This document shows positions 9,211 to 17,065 of a DNA stretch of 64,000 bases, piece after piece. The stretch lies in NCBI RefSeq assembly GCF_002754375.1, contig NZ_PEFF01000001.1, positions 434,001-498,000 of the forward strand, read 5' to 3'. Position numbers and translations under genes: made by a program. The notes below the pieces were generated by a model that did no database searches, was not told where the DNA came from, and saw only the letters and a list, made by a program, of their open reading frames with translations. How positions within the stretch are numbered: the stretch's first letter is position 1; each line of letters begins with the position of its first letter. The stretch is from Variovorax sp. 54 (GTDB lineage: Bacteria; Pseudomonadota; Gammaproteobacteria; Burkholderiales; Burkholderiaceae_C).

Positions 9211-10131
9211 TCATGCGCCGAGAAAGTGCTTGCGATAGCGCGCCGGCAGGTCGTCGATGCGCATCAGCATCGGCAGGTCGGCGGTGTTGAAGTCCGGGTC
9301 CCAGGCCGGTGCGCCGAGCACCTTGGCACCCAGGCGCAGGTAACCCTTGATGAGCGCGGGCGGCTCCACGTCGAGCGCGCTGTCGAGCCGTTCGACCGGC
9401 AGCGGCAGGCGCGGCTGCACCTGGTATTGAATCGGCGCGAGGTGGCTGGCCGAAAGCTGGCGCCAGATGCTGGCCGCCGCATCGCCGCTGGTCACGCCGT
9501 TGTGCGACATCGGAATGCTCGCGCAGCCGATCATGGTGTCGAGCTTGTTGCGGTGCATGAAGCCGGCCAGCGCGCCCCACAGCGCGAGGATCACGCCGCC
9601 CTGGCGGTGCTCGGCGTGCACGCAGCTGCGGCCCAGCTCGACCATGCGCTCGCGCAGGTCGCGCAGGCGGGTCAGGTCGAATTCGGTGTCGCTGTAGGTG
9701 CTGCCGACGCGGCGGGCCTGCGCGGGGGTCAGCACGCGGTAGGTGCCGATGACCTGGCCGGTGAGTTCGTCGCGCACCAGCAGGTGTTCGCAGAAGTCGT
9801 CGAACAGGTCGATGTCGTGGCCGGCCAGCGGTGTGCTCAGGCGTGCGCCCATCTCGCCGACGAACACATCGTGACGCAGGCGTTGCGCGGCGCGCACGTC
9901 ATCCAGATGACGTGCCCAGCTCACCGTGATGCCCGGCTTGTTGACCTCGGCGGCCGGCGGCACGATGACGGCCAGCGGCGCCTCGGGGACCGACGTGCGG
10001 GTGGCCAGTGCGGCGGCGGTTGCGGCGGCAGCAGCAACAACGGCGGGGGTTCCGGCCGTGGGTGCGGGCCACAAGGCTGCGCGCAGTCCGAGCTGCGAGA
10101 GCGGAAACGTCGGGTTCGGCAGTTCTTTCAT
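9211..10131 (-). CDS. OlsB-like L-ornithine N-acyltransferase (GNAT fold)
   Basis: The likely reaction is transfer of a 3-hydroxyacyl chain from ACP to the alpha-amine of ornithine, the first step of ornithine-lipid (phosphorus-free membrane lipid) synthesis. It is 306 aa. An Ala-rich N-terminal region of about 80 residues is followed by the hemolysin/OlsB core: AAQRLRHDVFVGEMGA, HDIDLFDDFCEHLLV, ELGRSCVHAEHR, ALIKGYLRLGAKVLG and DPDFNTADLPML. The ATG follows AAAGGGA. No olsA partner is visible nearby. The alternative within this family is another N-acyl amino-acid synthase. The Pho-like repeats upstream fit a phosphate-starvation role. Confidence 0.75.
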   Translation of the reverse strand: MKELPNPTFPLSQLGLRAALWPAPTAGTPAVVAAAAATAAALATRTSVPEAPLAVIVPPAAEVNKPGITVSWARHLDDVRAAQRLRHDVFVGEMGARLSTPLAGHDIDLFDDFCEHLLVRDELTGQVIGTYRVLTPAQARRVGSTYSDTEFDLTRLRDLRERMVELGRSCVHAEHRQGGVILALWGALAGFMHRNKLDTMIGCASIPMSHNGVTSGDAAASIWRQLSASHLAPIQYQVQPRLPLPVERLDSALDVEPPALIKGYLRLGAKVLGAPAWDPDFNTADLPMLMRIDDLPARYRKHFLGA

Positions 10132-10181
10132 GGGAAATCCCTTTCTGCTGACCGAGTCTGGACACGCGCAATGAAAGCGGC

Positions 10182-10210
10182 ATGTCAGCGGCGTGGCAGC
10201 CACATGACGT
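10182..10210 (-). promoter_or_regulatory. Three Pho-box-like repeats upstream of the OlsB-like gene
   Basis: On the minus strand ACGTCAT, CTGCCAC and CTGACAT follow each other at an exact 11-bp period (4-bp spacers GTGG and GCCG). Each matches CTGTCAT at 5, 5 and 6 of 7 positions. The array starts about 50 bp upstream of the OlsB-like ATG. It is weaker than the pst and ppk1 boxes, and no good -10 was found. Confidence 0.5.
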
Positions 10211-10289
10211 TGTTACAACGCGCGTCAGCGTCGCTTTGGCGCCGCTTCGGCGTCTAATGCGGGGCATTCGCGACACGGAGTTCGACCCC

Positions 10290-11966
10290 ATGGCCACCGA
10301 TGCACCAGGCGCCAACAGCCGCCTGCACCAGACTTTCCCCGTCCTCAGTGACGCCGAGATGGCACGCATCGCCAGCTTCGGCAGCGTGCAACGCTTTGCG
10401 CGCGGCGAACGACTTTTCACCGCCGGCGAGACCGGCGCCGGCATGTTCGTGCTGCTCAAGGGCGTGGTCGCCGTCACGCAGCGCGACGGCCTGGGCCATG
10501 TGGTGCCGATCGCACGCCAGGGGCCGGGCGAGTTTCTCGCCGAGGTCGGCCAGCTGAGCGGACGCCCTGCCCTGGTCGACGGGCATGCCGACGAAGAAGT
10601 CGAGGCACTGGTCGTGCCGCCGGACCGCCTGCGCGCGCTGCTGGTGGCCGAGGCCGACCTGGGCGAGCGCATCACCCGCGCGCTGATCCTGCGGCGCGTG
10701 GCGCTCATCGAATCGGGCGCGGCCGGGCCGGTGCTGATCGGGCGCCCCGATTCGCCCGAAATGGCGCGGCTGGAGAACTTCCTGCGCCGCAACGGCCATC
10801 CTTATCACCTGGTCGACGCAGCCGCCGACGCCGATGCGGCCGCACTGCTCGCCCAATACGGCCCCGACAAATTGCTGGCCGTGTGCCCCGACGGCTCGGT
10901 GCTCGTCAACCCGAGCGACGAAGGCCTGGCGCGCTGCCTCGGCATGGTCGACACCGCGGCACGCGACGAGCTCTACGACGTGGCCGTGGTCGGCGCTGGC
11001 CCGGCCGGCCTTGCGACCGCGGTGTATGCCGCCTCCGAAGGGCTGCGCGTGATCGTGCTCGACTGCCGCGCCTTCGGCGGACAGGCCGGTGCCAGCGCGC
11101 GCATCGAGAACTACCTGGGCTTTCCGACCGGCATCTCGGGGCAGGCGCTGGCGGGCCGCGCGTTCGTGCAGGCGCAGAAGTTCGGCGTCGAGATGCTGAT
11201 TCCGGCGCAGGTGGAAGCGCTCGACTGCTCGCGCGAGAACGCGATCGGCAGCCTTGCCCTGAAGCTCACCGACGGCCGCACGATCAGCGCGCGCACGGTG
11301 GTCATCGCAAGCGGCGCGCGCTACCGCCGCCCCGGCGTGCCGCGCCTGGCCGAGTTCGAAGGCCGCGGCATCTGGTACTGGGCCTCGGCCATCGAAGCCA
11401 AGATCTGCGCACAGCAAGAGGTTGCGCTGGTGGGCGGCGGCAACTCGGCGGGCCAGGCGGCGGTGTTCCTGTCGCGCCATGCGGCCAAGGTCAACGTGCT
11501 GGTGCGTGGGCCGTCGCTGGCGGCCAGCATGTCGCGCTACCTCATCGACCGCATCGAGGCCACGCCCAACATCTCGCTGCAACCGCACACCGAGCTCGTG
11601 CGGCTGCACGGCGCGCCCGAGGAAGGCCTCACCGGCGCCACGTGGCGCTGCCACACCTCGGGCCAGGAGCACGACTGCCCGGCGCGCAACATCTTCCTGT
11701 TCGTCGGCGCAGAGCCCGAGACGTCGTGGCTCGACGGCTGCGGCGTGTCGGTCGACCGCCACGGCTTCGTGCTGACCGGCCCGGCCGCGAGCAGCGGCTT
11801 TCCGGCGCGCCCCGCTGCGGCGCTCGAATCGAGCGTGTCCGGCGTGTTCGCGGTGGGCGACGTGCGCTCGGGTTCGGTCAAGCGCGTGGGCGGCGCGATC
11901 GGCGAAGGCGCCGCGGTGGTGGCGCTGATTCACCAGCACCTGTCGTCGACCTCGGCCGTGGCCTGA
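10290..11966 (+). CDS. Cyclic-nucleotide-binding domain / thioredoxin-reductase-like FAD oxidoreductase
   Basis: A 558-aa fusion. Residues about 15-135 form a cNMP-binding (CRP-like) sensor domain, with FTAGETGAGMFVLLKG and a GEFLAEVGQLSG segment. From about residue 235 there is a TrxR-like flavoprotein: FAD motif VAVVGAGPAGLATA, NAD(P)H motif ALVGGGNSAGQAA, and C-terminal FAD motif VFAVGDVRSGSVKRV. The redox CxxC of true thioredoxin reductases is missing: the stretch reads IWYWASAIEAKIC. It may therefore transfer electrons to an unknown acceptor under cNMP control. Start ATG at MATDAPGAN; an ATG 11 codons earlier is possible. It is followed 20 bp later by a UBP zinc-finger gene, probably its partner. 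Confidence 0.85.
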   Translation: MATDAPGANSRLHQTFPVLSDAEMARIASFGSVQRFARGERLFTAGETGAGMFVLLKGVVAVTQRDGLGHVVPIARQGPGEFLAEVGQLSGRPALVDGHADEEVEALVVPPDRLRALLVAEADLGERITRALILRRVALIESGAAGPVLIGRPDSPEMARLENFLRRNGHPYHLVDAAADADAAALLAQYGPDKLLAVCPDGSVLVNPSDEGLARCLGMVDTAARDELYDVAVVGAGPAGLATAVYAASEGLRVIVLDCRAFGGQAGASARIENYLGFPTGISGQALAGRAFVQAQKFGVEMLIPAQVEALDCSRENAIGSLALKLTDGRTISARTVVIASGARYRRPGVPRLAEFEGRGIWYWASAIEAKICAQQEVALVGGGNSAGQAAVFLSRHAAKVNVLVRGPSLAASMSRYLIDRIEATPNISLQPHTELVRLHGAPEEGLTGATWRCHTSGQEHDCPARNIFLFVGAEPETSWLDGCGVSVDRHGFVLTGPAASSGFPARPAAALESSVSGVFAVGDVRSGSVKRVGGAIGEGAAVVALIHQHLSSTSAVA

Positions 11967-11986
11967 GTTTTTTCCAGAGATACCCC

Positions 11987-12250
11987 ATGCCCATTCAAGC
12001 CTGCGAACACGTGCCCGCCGACATCGCACCACCGCACACGCCCCGCGGCTGCGAAGACTGCCTGAAGACCGGCGACACCTGGGTCCACCTGCGCCTGTGC
12101 GTGCACTGCGGCCATGTGGGCTGCTGCGATTCGTCGAAGAACCGCCACGCCACGAAGCACGCGCGTGCTGAAGAACATCCCGTGATCCAGTCGATCGAGC
12201 CCGGCGAGCACTGGATGTGGTGCAACGCGCACGAACGACAGGTGGGGTGA
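11987..12250 (+). CDS. UBP-type zinc finger protein
   Basis: An 87-aa stand-alone ZnF-UBP domain. Cys/His ligands are visible in the expected order: ACEHV, GCEDC, LCVHCGHVGCCD, RHATKH and EEHPV. In eukaryotes this fold binds the C-terminal Gly-Gly of ubiquitin; bacterial versions have no established ligand. It lies 20 bp after the cNMP/TrxR-like gene on the same strand, so the two are probably cotranscribed and may act together. That pairing is inferred from context. Confidence 0.85.
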   Translation: MPIQACEHVPADIAPPHTPRGCEDCLKTGDTWVHLRLCVHCGHVGCCDSSKNRHATKHARAEEHPVIQSIEPGEHWMWCNAHERQVG

Positions 12251-12365
12251 CCGGGCCCAGGGCGCGGCCGGCAGACGGCAAATGCCCGCACCCGCACGCG
12301 TCCGGATGCGCGTGTATATGCTGCCGTTCTCCCGTCACAACCCTCTCAATCTGGAGCTCCGCGAC

Positions 12366-13070
12366 ATGCCCGCATCGCCCATCGAGGTCTATTCCTGGCC
12401 CACGCCGAACGGCCACAAGATTCACATCATGCTCGAGGAGTGCGGCCTGCCGTACCACGCGCACCCAGTGAACATCGGCACCGGCGACCAGTTCGCGCCC
12501 GAGTTCCTGAAGATCAGCCCGAACAACAAGATCCCCGCCATCACCGACCCCAACGGACCGGACGGCCAGCCGATCTCGCTCTTTGAATCGGGCGCCATCC
12601 TCGTGTACCTCGCGGGCAAGACCGGCAAGTTCTTGCCCACGGGCGACCGCGAACGCTACGACGTGCTGCAGTGGCTCATGTTCCAGATGGGCGGCGTCGG
12701 CCCGATGCTCGGCCAGGCACACCACTTCCGCATCTACGCGCCCGAGAAGATCGCCTATGCCGTCGACCGCTACACCAACGAGGCCAAGCGCCTGTACGGC
12801 GTGATCGACCGGCAGCTGTCGAAGCACAAGTTCATCGCCGGCAACAGCTATTCGATTGCCGACATCGCCATCTTCCCGTGGCTGCGCAGCTGGGAAAACC
12901 AGGGCATCACCCTCACCGACTACCCGCACCTGAAGGCCTGGTTCGACGGCATCGCCGCGCGCCCGGCCGTGCAACGCGGCGTGAAAGTGCTGGCCGATCT
13001 GCGCCGCCCCATCACCGATGACAAGGCGCGCGAGATCCTTTTTGGCAAGACACAGTACGAGAAGCGCTGA
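12366..13070 (+). CDS. Glutathione S-transferase family protein (YfcG/YghU, nu class)
   Basis: A 234-aa GST. The N-terminal thioredoxin-fold segment reads [18 protein letters not shown]; the TPNG pattern and [11 protein letters not shown] are typical of nu-class YfcG/YghU proteins, which act as glutathione-disulfide reductases. The [13 protein letters not shown] motif provides the Glu-Ser that binds the glutathione gamma-glutamyl moiety. The C-terminal helical domain contains [17 protein letters not shown] chosen at [10 protein letters not shown] with GGAG upstream. It is the last gene before tRNA-Pro. Confidence 0.92.
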   Translation: MPASPIEVYSWPTPNGHKIHIMLEECGLPYHAHPVNIGTGDQFAPEFLKISPNNKIPAITDPNGPDGQPISLFESGAILVYLAGKTGKFLPTGDRERYDVLQWLMFQMGGVGPMLGQAHHFRIYAPEKIAYAVDRYTNEAKRLYGVIDRQLSKHKFIAGNSYSIADIAIFPWLRSWENQGITLTDYPHLKAWFDGIAARPAVQRGVKVLADLRRPITDDKAREILFGKTQYEKR

Positions 13071-13105
13071 GCCGGCCTTTATTCGGGCTAGAATGGAAGG
13101 CTTGG

Positions 13106-13182
<77 letters not shown>

Positions 13183-13193
13183 AAAGAAAAGTG

Positions 13194-13232
13194 AAAGCCT
13201 GCAACGATGAAAGTCGTTGCAGGCTTTTTTCT
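13194..13232 (+). terminator. Rho-independent terminator after tRNA-Pro
   Basis: A 14-bp perfect stem, AAAGCCTGCAACGA and TCGTTGCAGGCTTT, with a 6-nt loop TGAAAG, followed by a run of T (TTTTTTCTTTT). It is placed directly after tRNA-Pro. Confidence 0.93.
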
Positions 13233-13512
13233 TTTCCGGGCCGCTCGCAATTCACCGCGAATCTCGCGCCCCTTTAGACGTTTCGTAGCACGTCCCACCG
13301 GTTTCCGTACATCGGGCAACGCCACTGCCTTGTTGTTACACCGTTATGGCAACCTTTTTCTTACGGGACTACCCGCGGAGCCCTCGGCGCTCACGCAGAA
13401 TCGAGTCAATCGTGATCGTGTTTACAAAGTAAGCTGAATCGCGTTTACAAAGCCGAAGAGCTGAGTCAGGGACGGACGTTGAAGCAGACCCTCACCCCTG
13501 GATTCTTTTCCG
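13233..13512. other. Intergenic stretch with a 15-bp direct repeat
   Basis: No convincing gene. Two near-identical copies, ATCGTGTTTACAAAG (13415-13429) and ATCGCGTTTACAAAG (13438-13452), are offset by 23 bp, about two helical turns. They lie 60 bp upstream of the first zinc-ribbon gene and could be a regulator-binding pair. A small frame starting at 13207 begins inside the terminator and was not called. Confidence 0.5.
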
Positions 13513-13698
13513 ATGCTGAATTACTTTTCCCGCTGTTCCTGCGGCCTCCGGCATCTCGCACGCATCGAGCGCCGGCCATGGATGCGGCTCTTCTCGAGCC
13601 AGCGCTTCTACCAATGCAGCGCCTGCGGAAAAAAGCAACTGGCGTCCGAACGCGCGGTGAACGAAGCGGTCTTCAAGTACCGCTCGGAGAACGTCTGA
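13513..13698 (+). CDS. Small zinc-ribbon-like protein, copy 1
   Basis: A 61-aa protein of unknown function. Two Cys pairs, RCSCGL near residue 8 and QCSACGKKQL near residue 34, fit a compact zinc ribbon, with basic residues (IERRPWMR) between them. It is paralogous to the gene at 13898: both share CSCGL, ERRxWMR, RFYxCSxCGKKQL at the same spacing. No strong Shine-Dalgarno is seen before the ATG. Retention of the Cys ligands and divergence at other positions support a real coding gene. Confidence 0.65.
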   Translation: MLNYFSRCSCGLRHLARIERRPWMRLFSSQRFYQCSACGKKQLASERAVNEAVFKYRSENV

Positions 13699-13897
13699 CG
13701 GCCCCTCGGCCGCAAAGATCCAGGAAAGCATCGGACGACCGAAACGCCCGTCCCTAGCAATCTGTTGCGCGTGCAGCCCTTTCGCTGCAGGCCCTGCCCA
13801 CCCACAGAATCGAACGCGGGTGCTTCATGGTTGCGCAAACCGCGAAGCAGCGTCGGGGAAAGAGTGTCGACACCTTCCCGGTTTGAACTCTTCTGTG

Positions 13898-14140
13898 ATG
13901 CTGCTGAATCTGTTTCTCCGATGTTCCTGCGGCCTGGCCGGCCTTCGTCGCCTCGAGCGGCGAACCTGGATGAGGATGCTGCCGGCCCTCAGGTTCTATC
14001 GGTGCAGCACCTGCGGCAAGAAGCAGCTCGTGTCGAAGCAGGCGGCCGAGACCGCCAGGGTGTCCTCCCGCGCCAGCCACGCCCATTCGCCCTCTCAACG
14101 AGCGCCCGCGAAGGCGTCGTGCATGGAGGGATGTAGGTAG
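13898..14140 (+). CDS. Small zinc-ribbon-like protein, copy 2
   Basis: An 80-aa protein of unknown function and tandem paralogue of the gene at 13513. The first 50 residues align: RCSCGLAGLRRLERR, TWMRMLP and RCSTCGKKQLVSKQA match copy 1 at about 60 percent. The C-terminal 30 residues are unrelated and end with two further Cys (SCMEGCR). The ATG was set by alignment with copy 1; an upstream in-frame start would add unrelated residues. The pair sits between two tRNA genes. Confidence 0.65.
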   Translation: MLLNLFLRCSCGLAGLRRLERRTWMRMLPALRFYRCSTCGKKQLVSKQAAETARVSSRASHAHSPSQRAPAKASCMEGCR

Positions 14141-14258
14141 AATCCGCGCTTCCCCGGTCAGAGGCAGAAGCGTCCAGACCGTTGATTTTTCGGGTCTGTT
14201 GCCGCATCCCTTGTGGCCCGAGGACTGAAGGCTTCGGCCCTCGCTTCTCAACCGAAAT

Positions 14259-14335
14259 CTGCCCGTAGCTCAGTTGGATAGAGCACCTGCCTTCTAAGCA
14301 GGTTGTCGGGGGTTCGATCCCCTCCGGGCAGGCCA
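14259..14335 (+). tRNA. tRNA-Arg (anticodon UCU)
   Basis: A 77-nt cloverleaf. The acceptor stem CTGCCCG/CGGGCAG is perfect, followed by TAGCTCAG, the anticodon arm CCTGC-CTTCTAA-GCAGG with TCT at 14293-14295, a T-arm with TTCGATC, discriminator G and encoded CCA. It reads AGA codons, which are rare in such a high-GC genome. Confidence 0.98.
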
Positions 14336-14529
14336 TCATTTCTCTCTTGTCCTTGGCCTCCCGATCAAATTTCGGAGAGCACCTCGCCTCACTTGCGAGG
14401 GCCGATAGGCGCCTTCCGCATCGCGGCCCGGCAAGGCGAGCTACCGGTTTCCGTGGACTCCCACAAAAGCGGTATTTGGTTTGCAATTTGCTCCGCTAGA
14501 TTCGGCCCATCACAGACCGAGGAGACGTC

Positions 14530-16389
14530 ATGACGATGGCGACCATTGCACGAGAACCAGCGCTCATTTCCACGCCGGCACGCCGAGGGCGTCAACGCCC
14601 CAGGCAAGCGCCCCGGTTCCCGTACGCCTTCCTGTCGGCACTCGTCCTCTCGGCCTGTGTGCTCGCCGTCCCCATGGGAGCCCGGGGCCAGGTCAATCCC
14701 GAGATCGCGAATTGCGTCGAGCTCAAGGATGAAGCCACGATCACCCAGGCCGACCTTTGCTCGGCGCACATCGGTTGCCGCTTCGTATTGAGCGCGCAGA
14801 AGACCTGCGCGCGCGCCAAGGGCTACCTTGAGCGGCTGCAGGCTGCCATTGGCGAAGGCACGCGCAACTTCTTCGGCTACCACCGCAAGGAGGTCACGCC
14901 CGATGCGATGTTCAACGCAGTGCTCAACGGCGATGACCGCGAGAACGAGCGCAAGCTCGGCGGCCTGGCGCAGCCGCAGCGGCTGTCGCAGGAGATCGGG
15001 GCGCGCGTGCGCGAGGTGGGCACTGGCGACACGCTGTCGGGCAAGGGCACCGGCGACACGAGTTGGGTCTACTACGGGCAGGTCAAGGACGGCAAGGCTG
15101 ACGGCACCGGAACACGCGTCTTTTCCGACGGCGAGATCCAGCGTGGACAGTTCAGTGCCAATCGCGTGCAGGGCGCTGCCGACATGCTGTACGCCCCCAA
15201 CGGCAATCGTTATGTGGGAGAGGTGGCCAGCGACAACCGCGAAGGACAAGGCCTGCAGGTACTCCGCGACGGCGGGACGAAGTCAGGCAGCTGGAGCAAG
15301 AACGCGTCCTTCCAGGGTACTTTCTTGCGCGCCGACGGCACGCGCTTCGAGGGAAGCATGAGCACCAATTGGCGCACACAAGGACGCGAGTACCGCGCCG
15401 ATGGCACGCTGGCCGAAGAAGGCCGTTACGAAAGCGGCAAGCTGTCGGTGGGCACGCAGTACGACGTGGCCGGTGTTCGCACCGAGGTCAATCTGCCGGG
15501 CGCGCGTGAGGCCGCCACCCGCGAGGCCGCCGAGAAGACCCGGCTCGCCGCAGAGGCCGAAAAACAAAGCAAACGCGAAGAGGCCGCACGCGCCGAGCAG
15601 CAGTTCCAGGCCAGCCTGCTGGCCATGAACCCTGGCCAGTTGTTCGCACGCGCCGACGAGCTGAACGCACAGGGCGACCGCACCCGTGCGCGCGAAGTGC
15701 AGCGCACGTTGATGAGCCGCTTTCCCGACCACCCTCTGGCAGCAACAGCAGCGCGGCAGATGACGGGTGAGTCCGGTGGCAGTGCAGCGGCGGGTGGAGG
15801 TTCAGCGCCAGGGGGCGCGGCCAACCGCCCTGCAAGCGTGCGCCTTTCCAGCCAGACCTGCGAGGCCATGAAGCAGTCGGTCATCGCGACCAAGGTCCCA
15901 TCCAATGCCTCGATCACCGCCAGCCAGGAAACGGTGATGTTCATGACCAAGACGGTGCTGGACATGATCGCCGCCAACTGCCCCACCGAGCCCGGCGTGA
16001 CGCCCGCCCAGATCGCCGCGGAACGCCAGACACGTCAACAGCAGTACACGGCCGCCGAGAACGCCTGCAATGCCGTGCAATCCGGCGGGCGCCGGTGTGT
16101 TGCGCAGAATCATTTCGGCCCCGGCGCGGCACCCCGCCCGGCAACGCCCGTGGCCGCGGCCGCCCCGACCGAAACCCGCGGCCCGGTTTACACCTGCGAG
16201 ATGACCGACAGGGTCGGTCCCGATGTCATCCAGTCGTACGACCCGGTGAAGGGACGGACCACCTGCCAACGCATCTACCGTGCGGGGCAGTCTGGCGGGA
16301 GTGCGACGACGTCGTCGTCGACGGCCGGCGGCGGAGCATCGCGCGTGTCCGACGACAACCGCACATGCAGGAATTGCACGGCCAACTAA
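14530..16389 (+). CDS. Secreted protein with MORN-like repeats and coiled coil
   Basis: A 619-aa protein with no named function. After a long basic N-terminus comes a hydrophobic export segment (FLSALVLSACVLAVPMG). Residues about 175-300 show MORN-like units (YYGQVKDGKADGTGTRVF, GNRYVGEVASDNREGQG, TRFEGSMS). About residues 320-360 form an Ala/Glu/Lys/Arg-rich coiled coil, followed by low-complexity Gly/Ala linkers. The C-terminus has Cys pairs (YTCEMTD, CRNCTAN). GAGGAG precedes the ATG. MORN arrays bind lipid or protein at membranes in other systems. Possibly a periplasmic structural or scaffold protein. Confidence 0.75.
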   Translation: MTMATIAREPALISTPARRGRQRPRQAPRFPYAFLSALVLSACVLAVPMGARGQVNPEIANCVELKDEATITQADLCSAHIGCRFVLSAQKTCARAKGYLERLQAAIGEGTRNFFGYHRKEVTPDAMFNAVLNGDDRENERKLGGLAQPQRLSQEIGARVREVGTGDTLSGKGTGDTSWVYYGQVKDGKADGTGTRVFSDGEIQRGQFSANRVQGAADMLYAPNGNRYVGEVASDNREGQGLQVLRDGGTKSGSWSKNASFQGTFLRADGTRFEGSMSTNWRTQGREYRADGTLAEEGRYESGKLSVGTQYDVAGVRTEVNLPGAREAATREAAEKTRLAAEAEKQSKREEAARAEQQFQASLLAMNPGQLFARADELNAQGDRTRAREVQRTLMSRFPDHPLAATAARQMTGESGGSAAAGGGSAPGGAANRPASVRLSSQTCEAMKQSVIATKVPSNASITASQETVMFMTKTVLDMIAANCPTEPGVTPAQIAAERQTRQQQYTAAENACNAVQSGGRRCVAQNHFGPGAAPRPATPVAAAAPTETRGPVYTCEMTDRVGPDVIQSYDPVKGRTTCQRIYRAGQSGGSATTSSSTAGGGASRVSDDNRTCRNCTAN

Positions 16390-16494
16390 TGTCGGCCGGT
16401 GGTCACCCTCGGTGCGAATGGCACAGGAATTGGAGCGGGCCGAATGCGCCGCAGCGCAGGCCTCACGGCATCACGCGAATCCGTTGGCTGATCC

Positions 16495-17034
16495 TCAGCA
16501 TCTCGCCCTGAACTGCTGATCGCGCGCCTCCTTGCGCTGCTCGGCGATCCAGGATTGGGATGCGCCACTCTGCGGTTGTCGCGCCAAGCGGTCGTAGTAC
16601 GCCACCCGCTCATTGAAGTGCGCACAGCGCGATGCGTCGCCACTCGCACCCGTCACGCCCGGCGAGCTCGCACCGCGTTGTTGCGCAGCCTGTTGCTGCA
16701 CTGCATAGCCTTGCCTCGTTTGCCGGTCGGCAATGTCCACCTGCTGCTCCCACGTCAGCCCGGCCGGCACCGGCTCGATGCGCTCGACCAGTGCGCCTTG
16801 CCCGCGGCAATGATCCGGCGACCAGAAACGCCCGCCGCTGGTGCTGACGCAGAGAAACACCTGGGACGCACCGGCCGCGTCGAGGTTGCGCACCGGCGGC
16901 GACACGTCGACCACGCGGCCACCGCCGCTGCGGCACGGCTCACCGCTGTACTGGTTGCCGCATCGGTAGACCTGCTGGGCATGGGCCATGCCGCTGGCGA
17001 TCAGGAGAAGGCTGGCGAAGAAGGTGAGGCGCAT
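16495..17034 (-). CDS. Secreted Cys-containing protein, DUF4124-like
   Basis: A 179-aa protein. The signal peptide MRLTFFASLLLIASGMAHA is followed by QQVYRCGNQYSGEPC, the pattern of DUF4124-type exported proteins (Tyr-Lys/Arg-Cys start, then a Pro-Cys). More Cys occur at LCVSTSGG, DHCRGQG and SRCAHF. The C-terminal half is charged and helical. The start is fixed by the signal peptide; longer frames are open upstream but non-hydrophobic. It converges on the MORN-like gene. Function unknown. Confidence 0.75.
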   Translation of the reverse strand: MRLTFFASLLLIASGMAHAQQVYRCGNQYSGEPCRSGGGRVVDVSPPVRNLDAAGASQVFLCVSTSGGRFWSPDHCRGQGALVERIEPVPAGLTWEQQVDIADRQTRQGYAVQQQAAQQRGASSPGVTGASGDASRCAHFNERVAYYDRLARQPQSGASQSWIAEQRKEARDQQFRARC

Positions 17035-17065
17035 GGCCCGATGGTAGTAGCGATGCACCCCAGGA

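Noticed and set aside
9026-9580. In-frame N-terminal extension of ppk1 by about 185 codons.
   Set aside because: It overlaps the end of the OlsB-like gene and the Pho box, and has no similarity to Ppk1. The ATG at 9025 gives the usual length.
13207-13437. A 76-codon frame starting within the tRNA-Pro terminator.
   Set aside because: Its start codon lies in the terminator loop and stem and there is no Shine-Dalgarno or recognisable protein.
14138-14143. TAGAAT as a promoter -10 for tRNA-Arg.
   Set aside because: It is 115 bp from the tRNA and no -35 is seen at 16-18 bp; it could belong to a longer precursor but is not supported.
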